DNA of 51,152 nt, from positions 1 to 51,152 of the forward strand of contig JAJZLS010000007.1 of the NCBI GenBank assembly GCA_021803345.1, written 5' to 3'. Below the pieces are notes generated by a model that saw nothing but the letters and a program-made list of their open reading frames with translations, had not been told where the DNA came from and did not search any database. The position numbers and the translations under genes are program-made. The DNA comes from Actinomycetes bacterium (lineage in GTDB: Bacteria; Actinomycetota; Acidimicrobiia; Acidimicrobiales; Acidimicrobiaceae). Below are positions 42,846 through 51,022 of this stretch, piece after piece (within the stretch, counting starts at the first letter, position 1; each line of letters starts with the position of its first letter).

Positions 42846-43114
42846 CGTTTCAAGTATTTTGAGCGTATAAATTCACCATCAACCGTATCACCCCGCGACA
42901 CCTCCTCACGAGCCTCCTTAATCTCTCTAAGAGCATTTTTATCGGATATAATATCCAGTGTCTCCTCCAGTGCTTCAAGATCATCAGGACTTACAAGCAC
43001 AGCAGTTGGTCGTCCATTCCGTGTAAGGGTCACACGGTCGTGCTGGTGCTCGACACGATCTACTATCTCGGAAAGATGAGCTTTTACGAAGGCCAAGGGT
43101 AAGGTTTCTGACAT
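42842..43114 (-). CDS. RelB/Phd-type antitoxin
   Basis: A 90-residue antitoxin from the start at MSETLPLAF. The N-terminal SETLPLAFVKAHLSEIVDRVEHQHDRVTLTRNGRPTAVLV is the Phd/YefM-type fold; the acidic tail binds the toxin. The start is chosen because TATAAT lies 7 bases upstream and an 8-base-arm palindrome (43113-43132) covers both the -10 box and the ATG. A start 23 codons upstream would put this promoter inside the gene. Confidence 0.8.
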   Translation of the reverse strand: MSETLPLAFVKAHLSEIVDRVEHQHDRVTLTRNGRPTAVLVSPDDLEALEETLDIISDKNALREIKEAREEVSRGDTVDGEFIRSKYLKR

Positions 43115-43132
43115 GACTATTATTATAGTCAT
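43113..43132 (-). promoter_or_regulatory. Leaderless promoter and operator of the relBE-like operon
   Basis: ATGACTAT (43113-43120) and ATAGTCAT (43125-43132) are perfect complements separated by 4 bases. The palindrome includes the -10 box TATAAT (43127-43122) and the start codon (43114-43112), so bound antitoxin would block both polymerase and start. Confidence 0.7.
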
Positions 43133-43374
43133 GTACTTTACGGTTTGCACGAAAGTAGCAGAGTCATCTATCGCCTTAACCATGGGAAACGGATGAAAGA
43201 TGGGCGGCTATTCACCAGCCTATTTCGTAAATTCCAAGTACGCCTGGGTCATATCCCATTCAATTTTTCTCTCATTTTCAAGTCACCCATATAACGCCAC
43301 TTCCAACCGGCGTAAATTTCTCTGGTCGGTAACTTTTACAAAGATATTGCAACCTACCATTTGTTTTGCTGGCC

Positions 43375-45726
43375 CTATTGAGTCGTATCCAGCAGATCCC
43401 AGGCAGCACCGACGATGGTTTCGGAATCGATACCAAAATATTTATAGAGATCGGAAATTTCACCCACTTGGCCAAAATCCCGTACCCCGAGAGACGTTAT
43501 CTGCACACCATGAATTCCAGAAAGAAAGCTCAGGGTGTGTGGATGCCCATCCATAACGCTAATAATTGGCGCTTTCCTCTCAACCGGGAAAAGAGTATCC
43601 AATATGGAAACATCTCCCTCACCAAACCCCTTGCGCGCTGCAAAGGCACGGAATATCAAATCAGCCGAAGTTAGACAAATAAGGTCAACACCAACTCCTG
43701 AGACAGAAAGCTGATCTGCTGCAGCAACTGCTTCAGGCATAACTGCACCCATTCCAACAATGGTTATCATTGGTTGTGATTTTGCTTCTATTAGACGGTA
43801 ACCCCCGGCAAGCACTTGCCTTCTTCGAAGCTCTCTGTGATCGCCCCCAAGAGGAACATCGGCAAGGTGTTGGTCTATTGGGCGGGTGGTTAGGCGAAAG
43901 TATGAAGAGGTTCCATCGGGTCTTCCGAGCTGGCTCAGTGCGCTAAGTAAAGTCCACTCCAGATCCTGAGCGAAAGCCGGTTCCCAGGCAACACACCCCG
44001 GTTGCTCCAAACCGATCGATGGTGTGATTACCGATTGGTGAGCTCCACCTTCGGGTGCCAATGTCACTCCCGATGGAGTCCCTATCAAAATAGACTGTCC
44101 ACCGGAATAGATCCCAAACGACCAGGGCTCCAAACTCCTACCCACAAATGGATCATAAATTGTTCCGATAGGGAAAAGAGTTTTCCCATAGCGTGACCAG
44201 GTGGCGCCCAGTTCGCCCAGCATTCCGACAAGATTTGTCTCCGCAATGCCAAGCTCCACATGCTGACCAGAGGGAGTCTCTCTCCAGTGAACTGCCACAT
44301 CGCTTACGTCACCGAACCAATCATCTCTTTGTTCGACATTCCAGATTCCCACTTTATTTATCCAGCCACCAAGATTGGTAGATGATGCGACATCAGGACT
44401 CACCGTGACTATTCTCGATGCCACTTCCGGAGCAGCCCGACTGATACCAACTAAAAACCGTCCCAATGCCTGCTGAGTAGAAACTTTTCCCTTATAGGAT
44501 CCACCAATTTCGCCTGGGACATCAATTTTCTCAGGCCCAGCAACAAGGGGCCGCCTAAGCCGTTCGGCAGCCTTGTGACATAGATCCGCCTCCTTTGAAC
44601 CAGGCTCAAATTTGGACCAGGGATCCCTGGATTCAGTACCTAAGGATTCGGCTAACTCCTCCCATTGAGCCTGAGTTAGAAGAGAAGAGTGATTGTCTGG
44701 ATGACCCTCAGTTGGAAGGCTCCAAGCCTTGATGGTATAAGCGAAAATTACAGTCGGTCGGTCATGCGCACTATCGGCCAGCCTAAATGCGTCCAGAAGA
44801 TCGGCTAAGTCATGACCCGCCAAATCACGAATCGCTCTGAAAACTTCGTCGTCATTGAGTTGATCGAGTATCCTGGCTATGATCTGCCTGTCTGGACCGT
44901 TGCCTGGAAGATTTTGTCGAATGACCTCAGCCGGACTCCTAAGCAGCCGCTGGTATTCCTCATTACTCATAGAGTCAATCCGGCGCTGTAAAGCTTCTCC
45001 TCCATCTCTCGAAAACAGCTCCCGAAGGAAACGCCCATACTTGACTTCAATCGTGTGCCAGCCGGCAGCTTCGAACATGGCTTTACGCCTTTTAATTTCA
45101 AAGTTGGGTACCACGCGGTCCAGCGATTGCCGATTGACATCGACAACCCATAGCAATTCACCCAGACGGCTGGTGATAGGATCCACCACCGCCTCCCAGA
45201 TGGCCCCTTCGTCAAGTTCGGCGTCTCCGATTAGTGCAATGTGTCTACCGGTAGTCTGAGGTGCGAAGTGTCCAGAAAGATATCGTTGTGACAGAGCGCT
45301 CCAGATGGTCGCCGTTGCGCCAATGCCTACTGATCCTGTGGAAAAATCAACTATATCGGGGTCCTTGGTACGACTTGGATAGCTCTGAAGTCCATGAAAT
45401 GAACGCAACCTTGTTAGATAACTTTGGTCCAGTTGACCGAGAAGATACTGAATCGCGTGAAGTACCGGAGCAGCGTGAGGCTTTACCGAAACCCTGTCCT
45501 CGGGTCTCAAGTGAGCAAAATAAAGTGCCGACATGATTGAAACCATCGAAGCTGACGAGGCCTGATGGCCGCCAATTTTTATTTCTGAATTAGATTCCCG
45601 GATCTTATTGGCATAATGAATCATGCTGGTTGCCAGCCAGAGGACCCTCCTTTGCACTCTGTCGAGCACCTCGAGAGAATCCGCGTCGGTTTGAACTGGA
45701 ACGGTTGAAATCAAACTATTGCTCAT
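43375..45726 (-). CDS. Transketolase-fold 2-oxoacid dehydrogenase E1 (MdeB-like)
   Basis: A 783-residue thiamine-diphosphate enzyme. The cofactor motif is GDAELDEGAIWEA to VVDVNRQ near residues 165-200; GGHQASSASMVSIMSALYFAHL and the active-site HVELGIAETNLVGMLGELG near 480 match homodimeric E1 (AceE-type) proteins. AceE has about 890-920 residues, so this is a shorter relative, resembling MdeB (2-oxobutyrate dehydrogenase E1 beside an Lrp regulator). E2 and E3 genes are not nearby. TATAAG ends 6 bases before the ATG, suggesting a leaderless message. Confidence 0.75.
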   Translation of the reverse strand: MSNSLISTVPVQTDADSLEVLDRVQRRVLWLATSMIHYANKIRESNSEIKIGGHQASSASMVSIMSALYFAHLRPEDRVSVKPHAAPVLHAIQYLLGQLDQSYLTRLRSFHGLQSYPSRTKDPDIVDFSTGSVGIGATATIWSALSQRYLSGHFAPQTTGRHIALIGDAELDEGAIWEAVVDPITSRLGELLWVVDVNRQSLDRVVPNFEIKRRKAMFEAAGWHTIEVKYGRFLRELFSRDGGEALQRRIDSMSNEEYQRLLRSPAEVIRQNLPGNGPDRQIIARILDQLNDDEVFRAIRDLAGHDLADLLDAFRLADSAHDRPTVIFAYTIKAWSLPTEGHPDNHSSLLTQAQWEELAESLGTESRDPWSKFEPGSKEADLCHKAAERLRRPLVAGPEKIDVPGEIGGSYKGKVSTQQALGRFLVGISRAAPEVASRIVTVSPDVASSTNLGGWINKVGIWNVEQRDDWFGDVSDVAVHWRETPSGQHVELGIAETNLVGMLGELGATWSRYGKTLFPIGTIYDPFVGRSLEPWSFGIYSGGQSILIGTPSGVTLAPEGGAHQSVITPSIGLEQPGCVAWEPAFAQDLEWTLLSALSQLGRPDGTSSYFRLTTRPIDQHLADVPLGGDHRELRRRQVLAGGYRLIEAKSQPMITIVGMGAVMPEAVAAADQLSVSGVGVDLICLTSADLIFRAFAARKGFGEGDVSILDTLFPVERKAPIISVMDGHPHTLSFLSGIHGVQITSLGVRDFGQVGEISDLYKYFGIDSETIVGAAWDLLDTTQ

Positions 45727-45732
45727 AATCGA

Positions 45733-45738
45733 CTTATA
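45733..45738 (-). promoter_or_regulatory. -10 box of the E1 gene
   Basis: TATAAG on the minus strand, 6 bases before the ATG at 45726. Confidence 0.45.
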
Positions 45739-45823
45739 TTAATCACTTTGCGACTATCCCACAACATTTACGAACTCTATGAAACTTTTACGCAATAAAT
45801 GTTTTGTTTTAGGCTGTATTTGC

Positions 45824-45836
45824 TATAATTTCTTTC
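45824..45836 (+). promoter_or_regulatory. Leaderless extended -10 promoter of the lrp-like gene
   Basis: A perfect TATAAT (45824-45829) preceded by TGC, an extended -10, ends 7 bases before the GTG at 45837. Confidence 0.7.
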
Positions 45837-46301
45837 GTGAAAGACCTTCCAGAGGAGCTTGACGAAACCGATTTGGCCATACTCGGTCTTCTCTCCAAAA
45901 ATGCCAGGCGAACGCTAGGCGATATAAGTGAACGTGTCGCACTATCAGTACCCGCTGTAAAACGAAGGATCGAAAGACTTGAACAGCTAAAAATCATTCT
46001 TGGTTACACTACCAAAATCGATCATGTAAAGATGGGGCGGCCGATTGAGGCTTTCACTGAACTGCGTTTTGCCGGAGACGTGAGGGTCGACGCAATTGCC
46101 TGCATTGCAGATGATATCCCTGAAGTTGAAGCGGTATTCACCATGGCAGGCGATCCGGATGCTCTGGCTTGGATCAGGGCACATGACGTCCAGCATCTCA
46201 AGTCGGTGATCGATAGACTTCGCAGTTCAGGCAGAGTTACTGGAACCAAGACCCTGATAGTGCTGGGCACCTCCACGCCTGAGAAAAAACGAGATTTCTG
46301 A
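45837..46301 (+). CDS. Lrp/AsnC-family regulator
   Basis: A 154-residue regulator: residues about 7-55 are a winged helix-turn-helix (LDETDLAILGLLSKNARRTLGDISERVALSVPAVKRRIERLEQLKIILGYTTKID), and residues 65-145 are the ligand-binding RAM domain (VEAVFTMAGDPDALAWIRAHD). It is divergent from the E1 gene with 110 bases between, so it probably controls it in response to an amino or keto acid. GTG start. Confidence 0.85.
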   Translation: MKDLPEELDETDLAILGLLSKNARRTLGDISERVALSVPAVKRRIERLEQLKIILGYTTKIDHVKMGRPIEAFTELRFAGDVRVDAIACIADDIPEVEAVFTMAGDPDALAWIRAHDVQHLKSVIDRLRSSGRVTGTKTLIVLGTSTPEKKRDF

Positions 46302-46376
46302 CCGGAATCAAGCTAATCTTGGCTGCAACGAAAAGTGAACAATTTCGGTTTTTAACGATAATTGTGGTATAAATCC

Positions 46377-46542
46377 TGGTTGGTTCAAGTTTATTGGGCA
46401 GCCTTTCACCACGTTTTGTTTTTTACCTTGAAGGCATAGCCTGTCAGTTCATGGACATTTGATATCCGAGTTATGAATAGTAAGAGGACGATAGTTGCTG
46501 AGAACCAACCATCAGAAACAAAGGAACCATATTGGCTGCCCA
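46377..46542 (+). ncRNA. Possible structured leader of the enolase-family gene
   Basis: TGGTTGGTTC (46377-46386) is complementary to GAACCAACCA (46502-46511), and TGGGCAGCC (46395-46403) to GGCTGCCCA (46534-46542). The pairs cross, as in a pseudoknot or two alternative folds; the last arm ends 10 bases before the ribosome site AGGAAGGA. TGGTATAAAT (46365-46374) could be an extended -10, which would start the RNA inside the first arm, so only the second pair would then be fully transcribed. Confidence 0.35.
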
Positions 46543-46566
46543 GTCTTCAACTAGGAAGGAACATAG

Positions 46567-47649
46567 ATGAAGATTCAATCAATTAATACCCGCTATCTCA
46601 AAATCCCTCTTGGCGCCGCTCGAGGTGGTTCCGGAGCAACCGAGGTTGAAGTGATCATTGTGGAATTAGCTCTCAGCAGTGGAGTTGTGGGGACTGGTTT
46701 CACCTATGCACTGACGGGTGGGGGTAAAAGTATTTGGACAATGATTGAACAGGATTTCTCTAACCAACTGATTGGTTTAGAACTTCACGAATGGGATCGA
46801 AAGTGGCATGAATTTCACGAAAAAATACGCCGTCTTGGAAAGGCCAATGCACTGCCAGCCATCTCAGCCATTGATATTGCTATATGGGATTTGCGTGCAA
46901 AAGTACAGAACGTCCCCTTGTACTGCGTGTTAGGGGCATATAGGGATAAGGTGCCAGTTTATGGAAGTGGACGTGCCACACATGCCATGACCATAGAGCA
47001 GCTGATAGAGGGCGCCCTGAAGTACAAAGATGAAGGATTTGGTGCAATCAAGTTACGAGCTGGTGCTCTCGGCGTCGAAAAAGATATTCAGAGAATAGCA
47101 AAAGTTCGGGAAGCTGTGGGTAGCGAACTAAAGATCATGGTGGATTGCAATGAACGTTTTACATACACTGACGCATTGTATTTTGGTCGACATCTTGAGG
47201 AACTCGATATCTATTGGCTGGAGGAGCCATTAGTGTCCGAGGACATATCAGGTCACAAGCGCCTATCAGAAAAACTCAACATAGCGATTGCCGTCGGAGA
47301 GCACCTGCATCAACGGTACGAGTTTGCACAGTACGCACAAAGTGGAGCTGCCTCTGTTCTCATGCCCGATGTACCCTTGGTGGGTGGATTTACCGAAGCT
47401 ACAAGGATTTGTACGCTTGCAGAAACATTCGGTGCCTCGATCAGCCCTCACTTTCTCCCTGAGCTGCATATTCATTTAGCTGCGTCATCGCGCAGCTGCA
47501 TTGCGATAGAACATTTTCCCCTTATCAATGACATTTTGGAAGAGGAATTAGTCATTGAAGATGGTTTTATGATTCCCCCTAACCGGCCTGGGCATGGAAT
47601 CAAATGGGATTACGATGCCATAAGAAAGTTTGAAATATATTTCACCTAA
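46567..47649 (+). CDS. Mandelate racemase-subgroup enolase superfamily enzyme
   Basis: A 360-residue two-domain enzyme. The barrel carries K-x-R in AIKLRAG near residue 164, metal ligands Asp (MVDCNERF), Glu (WLEEPL) and Glu (AVGEHLH), then Asp (LMPDVPLVGG) and His (SPHFLPELHIHLAA) of the acid-base dyad and the late Glu in IEHFP. This is the mandelate racemase subgroup, which handles sugar acids and hydroxy acids by racemisation or dehydration. The exact substrate is unknown. AGGAAGGA precedes the ATG. Confidence 0.8.
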   Translation: MKIQSINTRYLKIPLGAARGGSGATEVEVIIVELALSSGVVGTGFTYALTGGGKSIWTMIEQDFSNQLIGLELHEWDRKWHEFHEKIRRLGKANALPAISAIDIAIWDLRAKVQNVPLYCVLGAYRDKVPVYGSGRATHAMTIEQLIEGALKYKDEGFGAIKLRAGALGVEKDIQRIAKVREAVGSELKIMVDCNERFTYTDALYFGRHLEELDIYWLEEPLVSEDISGHKRLSEKLNIAIAVGEHLHQRYEFAQYAQSGAASVLMPDVPLVGGFTEATRICTLAETFGASISPHFLPELHIHLAASSRSCIAIEHFPLINDILEEELVIEDGFMIPPNRPGHGIKWDYDAIRKFEIYFT

Positions 47650-47687
47650 ACGTATTGGCCTGAAAATGACCATCATGAACAAATAAA

Positions 47688-47715
47688 GCTTTTCCAGCGA
47701 CAATGAATGGAAAGC
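47688..47715. terminator. Hairpin between convergent genes
   Basis: GCTTTTCCA (47688-47696) pairs with TGGAAAGC (47708-47715) with one bulge, about 40 bases after the enolase-family stop. No T-run on either side. Confidence 0.45.
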
Positions 47716-47782
47716 CGGAAATTCACGCGAAACCGGGCCCGTCATTTGACCGAGCAATTACTCAGTATCCAAAACAATGATT

Positions 47783-49051
47783 TCAAAACCAAAGCGCGCT
47801 AAGTGGGAGTGCAGAGAATTTATCCCCGAAACTAACTGCATGTTCGCCCAGATAAAACACAATACCAGCTTTGAACTGATCACCCAGTTTTTGCTCCAAT
47901 TTGCGCAACCACTTGAAATCACCAGCCGCAACCGTTGAACTTGATTTTGTCTCTACTGCGAAGATATTTCCATCAGGAGTCTCAATTATCAGGTCAATTT
48001 CAGCGCCCTCCCTATCTCTCCAGTGAAACATTTCAATTCCTCCTCCAATCCAGCTCGACTGTTTCAAGATTTCGTTATGAACAAATGTTTCCACTAATTG
48101 CCCTCGCAGAGGAGAGATTGCTCCTGCCAAGGACCCAACATCGACCCCAGTTAAATGCGCGGCAATGCCAGTGTCGCAGAGATGGATTTTGGGAGTCCGA
48201 GTAACCTTGCCAAGTGGATTTCTAGACCAGGCAGAAAGCTCCCGGGTAAGATAGGTCATCTCAAACAGCGGCAGATATGAACTTACCGAGTGACGATCAA
48301 TTCCTAAGGCCTGAGAAAGCTTGCTCTTTACTAGTTCATGAGCCGTTTCACCAGAAAGGTAACGAATTAGTCTGGTAAGATCAGTAGATTGCCGCAAATG
48401 AGAAAGTTCACGAATATCTCGCTGAGTCATAGTTCGGATATAGCTGTCAAACCAAGTTTGCCGTAGTTTCGAGGAGCTAAATCTCAATGGCTCAGGATAG
48501 CCACCGAGAATAATCCGCTCAAAGTAGGATTCCCGGTCTAATGTAGGATACTTTGGTTGCACCAGATTTGTAGCATCTTCAAGTAGCTGGGTCAAAAATC
48601 TATCTGATGTCCCAGTTATTTCACCTTGACTAAAGGGCCATACTTCAATTATCGCGACCCGACCAGCAAGCGACTCTGCGATTCCTGGAATCATAAGGAA
48701 ATTGGCAGAACCACTAAGAACGAAGTGGATACGGTTATCGGGTTGATCTACCACCTGTTTTATTGCTCTAACAAGTGTGTCCCCGCCTCTCTGGACCTCA
48801 TCGATATAGATAAACTTTGCATCACCACTGACAAAGGCAATTGGATCCGCTTTAGCCGCTGCTAACAATGTGTCGGAATCGAGACTGTAAAAGGATCCAC
48901 CTGTTTTCTGATAGAGTTCCCGCAAAAGGGTAGTCTTACCCGATTGGCGGGGTCCGTTTATCAACGTAACCCGAAATCCATTAACCGATTCCCAAGCAGT
49001 GGCAGTTACTCGTCTTGTGACTAATCCTGAAATTAATGGCTGCTTATCCAT
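47783..49051 (-). CDS. AAA_14/DUF4143 ATPase
   Basis: A 422-residue protein. The N-terminal ATPase has Walker A NGPRQSGKTTLLRELY near 32-47 and Walker B DAKFIYIDEVQR near 80-92; the C-terminal DUF4143 part reads LVETFVHNEILKQSSWIGGGIEMFHWRDREGAEIDLIIETPDGNIFAVETKSS, a PD-(D/E)XK nuclease-like pattern (E.D and E.K). Widespread in plastic genome regions and sometimes linked to defence or toxin-antitoxin loci, but without a settled function. TAGAAT ends 6 bases before the ATG. Confidence 0.8.
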   Translation of the reverse strand: MDKQPLISGLVTRRVTATAWESVNGFRVTLINGPRQSGKTTLLRELYQKTGGSFYSLDSDTLLAAAKADPIAFVSGDAKFIYIDEVQRGGDTLVRAIKQVVDQPDNRIHFVLSGSANFLMIPGIAESLAGRVAIIEVWPFSQGEITGTSDRFLTQLLEDATNLVQPKYPTLDRESYFERIILGGYPEPLRFSSSKLRQTWFDSYIRTMTQRDIRELSHLRQSTDLTRLIRYLSGETAHELVKSKLSQALGIDRHSVSSYLPLFEMTYLTRELSAWSRNPLGKVTRTPKIHLCDTGIAAHLTGVDVGSLAGAISPLRGQLVETFVHNEILKQSSWIGGGIEMFHWRDREGAEIDLIIETPDGNIFAVETKSSSTVAAGDFKWLRKLEQKLGDQFKAGIVFYLGEHAVSFGDKFSALPLSALWF

Positions 49052-49057
49052 AAACTC

Positions 49058-49063
49058 ATTCTA
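49058..49063 (-). promoter_or_regulatory. -10 box of the DUF4143 ATPase gene
   Basis: TAGAAT on the minus strand ends 6 bases before the ATG at 49051. Confidence 0.5.
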
Positions 49064-49669
49064 ACACTCCGGCATAGATATAATAACCACTTTGTCGGTA
49101 TCTTTTTACAAGTAGATCACTGTCAAGTATTATTCTAAACAATGATACCTTCTGCTAGAATCCAGTTGTACAGGTATTCTATGATCCACTTACTCAATAG
49201 CCCAACTTATGGCTTTTCGAAAATATAGATATAAACTGTTACTTTGAAAGCTATCGTACGTAATACTCCAATTTGTAGCATTATTACTAACCATTTTGTT
49301 GGTACTATAACAACCAATCTATCGAACTCTTTGGCTCAATTTCCTTGACAACTTCTGCCGGAGGCTCTCTCAGTTGCAGCTATTACTCCCAGGTGCTCGC
49401 AGGAAAAAGTACCCACCTTCGAATCCCATACCATGTAACCTTAATCGGCAAATACGGTGTAGCCCTAAATTGGATGGCGAACCGAGACAGCTAGAGTTGC
49501 ACTCAACAGGGCCGATAGTTTGAGGTATCTACGGGGTAATGCAGTTCTTGTAGATCGAGCCAGATTACAAACGAGTTGGCGACTTACTCCCTGGGATTGA
49601 CCAAACCTTCGGCTACATCGGTCGGCTTATCGGCAATCTCCACAAGATTTGCACCGACCTTGGCAACCG

Positions 49670-49760
49670 CTAAGCAATAATTCCAGTAGGACCAAGATTT
49701 AGGACGAAACCATCCGGGTTCAGAGAGAAGAAGAATATCGCATTAAGGGGCTTCGCTGAA
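49670..49760 (-). pseudogene. Decayed duplicate of the AbiEii-partner gene
   Basis: These 91 bases match 50486-50576 with 9 differences by hand count (about 90 percent identity). Translated in the same frame they read DILLLSEPGWFRPKSWSYWNY, nearly the same as the intact gene, but with an in-frame TAA just before. An earlier copy of the module was present and lost. Confidence 0.85.
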
Positions 49761-49819
49761 CTTAATCACTAAACGTGGCTAGACAACATCATTACAAACC
49801 AAAACCTGCTCCAGTTGAA

Positions 49820-50434
49820 CTAACCATTCAAAATGGCTATAGCTTCTGCCTTTAGCTTGGCCTTTATCGGTATATCCAGCCCACGCAGGTCACCATCTTC
49901 GAAATATGTCAGCGCTTTAACGGCCTCGGCAATGGGAAAATCCTGGCCAAATATCGACTGCGCACCGAAAAGACCATCCTTGAGCGTCACACCGCTATCC
50001 AACAGCACCGCAATATCTTTATAGTCCTTGGCCTCAGCCCGCTGTAAAATAACTTTGAGCTTATGCGAGAGCAGATCTAACCGCGAGGCAACCACCAGTA
50101 CCTGGTCCTCAGTGACCTCTGCTGGCATGAGAGCTTTAGTTGAAATTCCAAAAAATGAAAGCTTCACTTCTTGCGATAGAACACTTAAGGTATTTACATC
50201 GTCTTGTACCACAATGCCGGTGGACACAACTGATAAGGCTTTTCGCAAACCGTCTTTGTCAAGCGGTGCCGGACCGAAAAAATCGAAATCAACTGACTGC
50301 CGATGCCCACAGTACAGTGCAACCGCTGTACCCCCATAAAGAACCATTCCCAGTTCCCTCGCCGGTCGGAGCTTCGGCCAAAGTGCCAGCTGAGGCGCAG
50401 GTAGTGTGGATAAATTCGGTGTAAAACTATGCAC
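49820..50434 (-). CDS. AbiEii/AbiGii-type nucleotidyltransferase
   Basis: A 204-residue nucleotidyltransferase. The key motif GGTAVALYCGHRQSVDFDFFGP near residue 34 is the AbiEii form of the GSxxx-DxD signature, and LDLLSHKLKVILQRAEAKDYKDIAVLL is the usual C-terminal KxxxxxxR..KD.KD segment. Relatives are toxins of abortive-infection systems that add nucleotides to tRNA. The GTG start overlaps the preceding stop by 8 bases and has AAAAGGAAA upstream. Shorter than classic AbiEii (about 300 residues). Confidence 0.8.
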   Translation of the reverse strand: MHSFTPNLSTLPAPQLALWPKLRPARELGMVLYGGTAVALYCGHRQSVDFDFFGPAPLDKDGLRKALSVVSTGIVVQDDVNTLSVLSQEVKLSFFGISTKALMPAEVTEDQVLVVASRLDLLSHKLKVILQRAEAKDYKDIAVLLDSGVTLKDGLFGAQSIFGQDFPIAEAVKALTYFEDGDLRGLDIPIKAKLKAEAIAILNG

Positions 50435-50732
50435 TAAATTTCCTTTTATGCATTGCCGGAGGATCTACATCAACCGGGACAACCCCTAAGCGATAATTCC
50501 AGTAGGACCAAGATTTGGGACGAAACCATCCGGGTTCAGCATGAAGAAGAATATCGCGTAAAGGGGCTTCTCCGAATAACGCAAGTATGGCGCACTCGTC
50601 GCTCCAGGTACCAATATCCATCACTTGTGCAATTAGACGCTCGGGGTGTTCTAAGGATTTTTCTACCGGTTGCCACCATATGTATCGTCCCAAGCGGACT
50701 AGCAAATCTCGCTGCTCCTGGTAGAGTTCCAT
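50427..50732 (-). CDS. Small partner protein of the AbiEii-type gene (putative antitoxin)
   Basis: A 101-residue protein rich in Trp (YIWWQPVEKSLEHPERLIAQVMDIGTWSDECAILALFGEAPLRDILLHAEPGWFRPKSWSYWNYRLG). I know this type as a frequent first gene before AbiEii-like nucleotidyltransferases, where it would be the antitoxin, but the function is inferred only from position and overlap. TAGAAT lies 7 bases upstream inside a small palindrome (ACTAC/GTAGT, 50734-50738 and 50746-50750), so it is probably leaderless and autoregulated. Confidence 0.65.
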   Translation of the reverse strand: MELYQEQRDLLVRLGRYIWWQPVEKSLEHPERLIAQVMDIGTWSDECAILALFGEAPLRDILLHAEPGWFRPKSWSYWNYRLGVVPVDVDPPAMHKRKFSA

Positions 50733-50733
50733 A

Positions 50734-50750
50734 ACTACAATTCTAGTAGT
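50734..50750 (-). promoter_or_regulatory. Leaderless promoter inside a palindrome
   Basis: TAGAAT (50745-50740, minus strand) ends 7 bases before the ATG at 50732 and is framed by ACTAC and GTAGT. Confidence 0.55.
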
Positions 50751-50994
50751 TTTTTACCTGGTTGTTGGCACTTTTTACACATCCTGCCGAGCATAAAGAT
50801 TGGCAAGTTTTCACCTCCAAGGAACTCGAAATACTGTTTCATTCCTCCTGATTACAGTGCTGGCCTCTTCTGTCAAAGAACGGCGTCAGGATTTACTATT
50901 GAGATAAATGTCGCGTCTGGCGTCACAGTCTTTGGATTAAAGATTTAGCGCATCCGAGAGAACAGAGCGTTATAGATCGCAAGATGATTGAGTT

Positions 50995-51016
50995 GTATAA
51001 CGCTATGCGTTATACT
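50995..51016 (+). promoter_or_regulatory. Operator-promoter of the higB-like gene
   Basis: GTATAACGC (50995-51003) and GCGTTATAC (51007-51015) are perfect complements around TAT, and the right arm contains the -10 box TATACT (51011-51016), 6 bases before the GTG. A half site, GCGTTATA, lies at 50967-50974. Confidence 0.7.
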
Positions 51017-51022
51017 GTAAAA

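Larger units (their letters stand above)
49052..49819. other. Long intergenic region with gene relic
   Basis: About 770 bases. 49058-49063 is the -10 box (TAGAAT, minus strand) of the ATPase gene. 49670-49760 is a decayed copy of part of the 101-residue gene at 50427-50732. The rest holds no recognisable gene. Confidence 0.6.
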
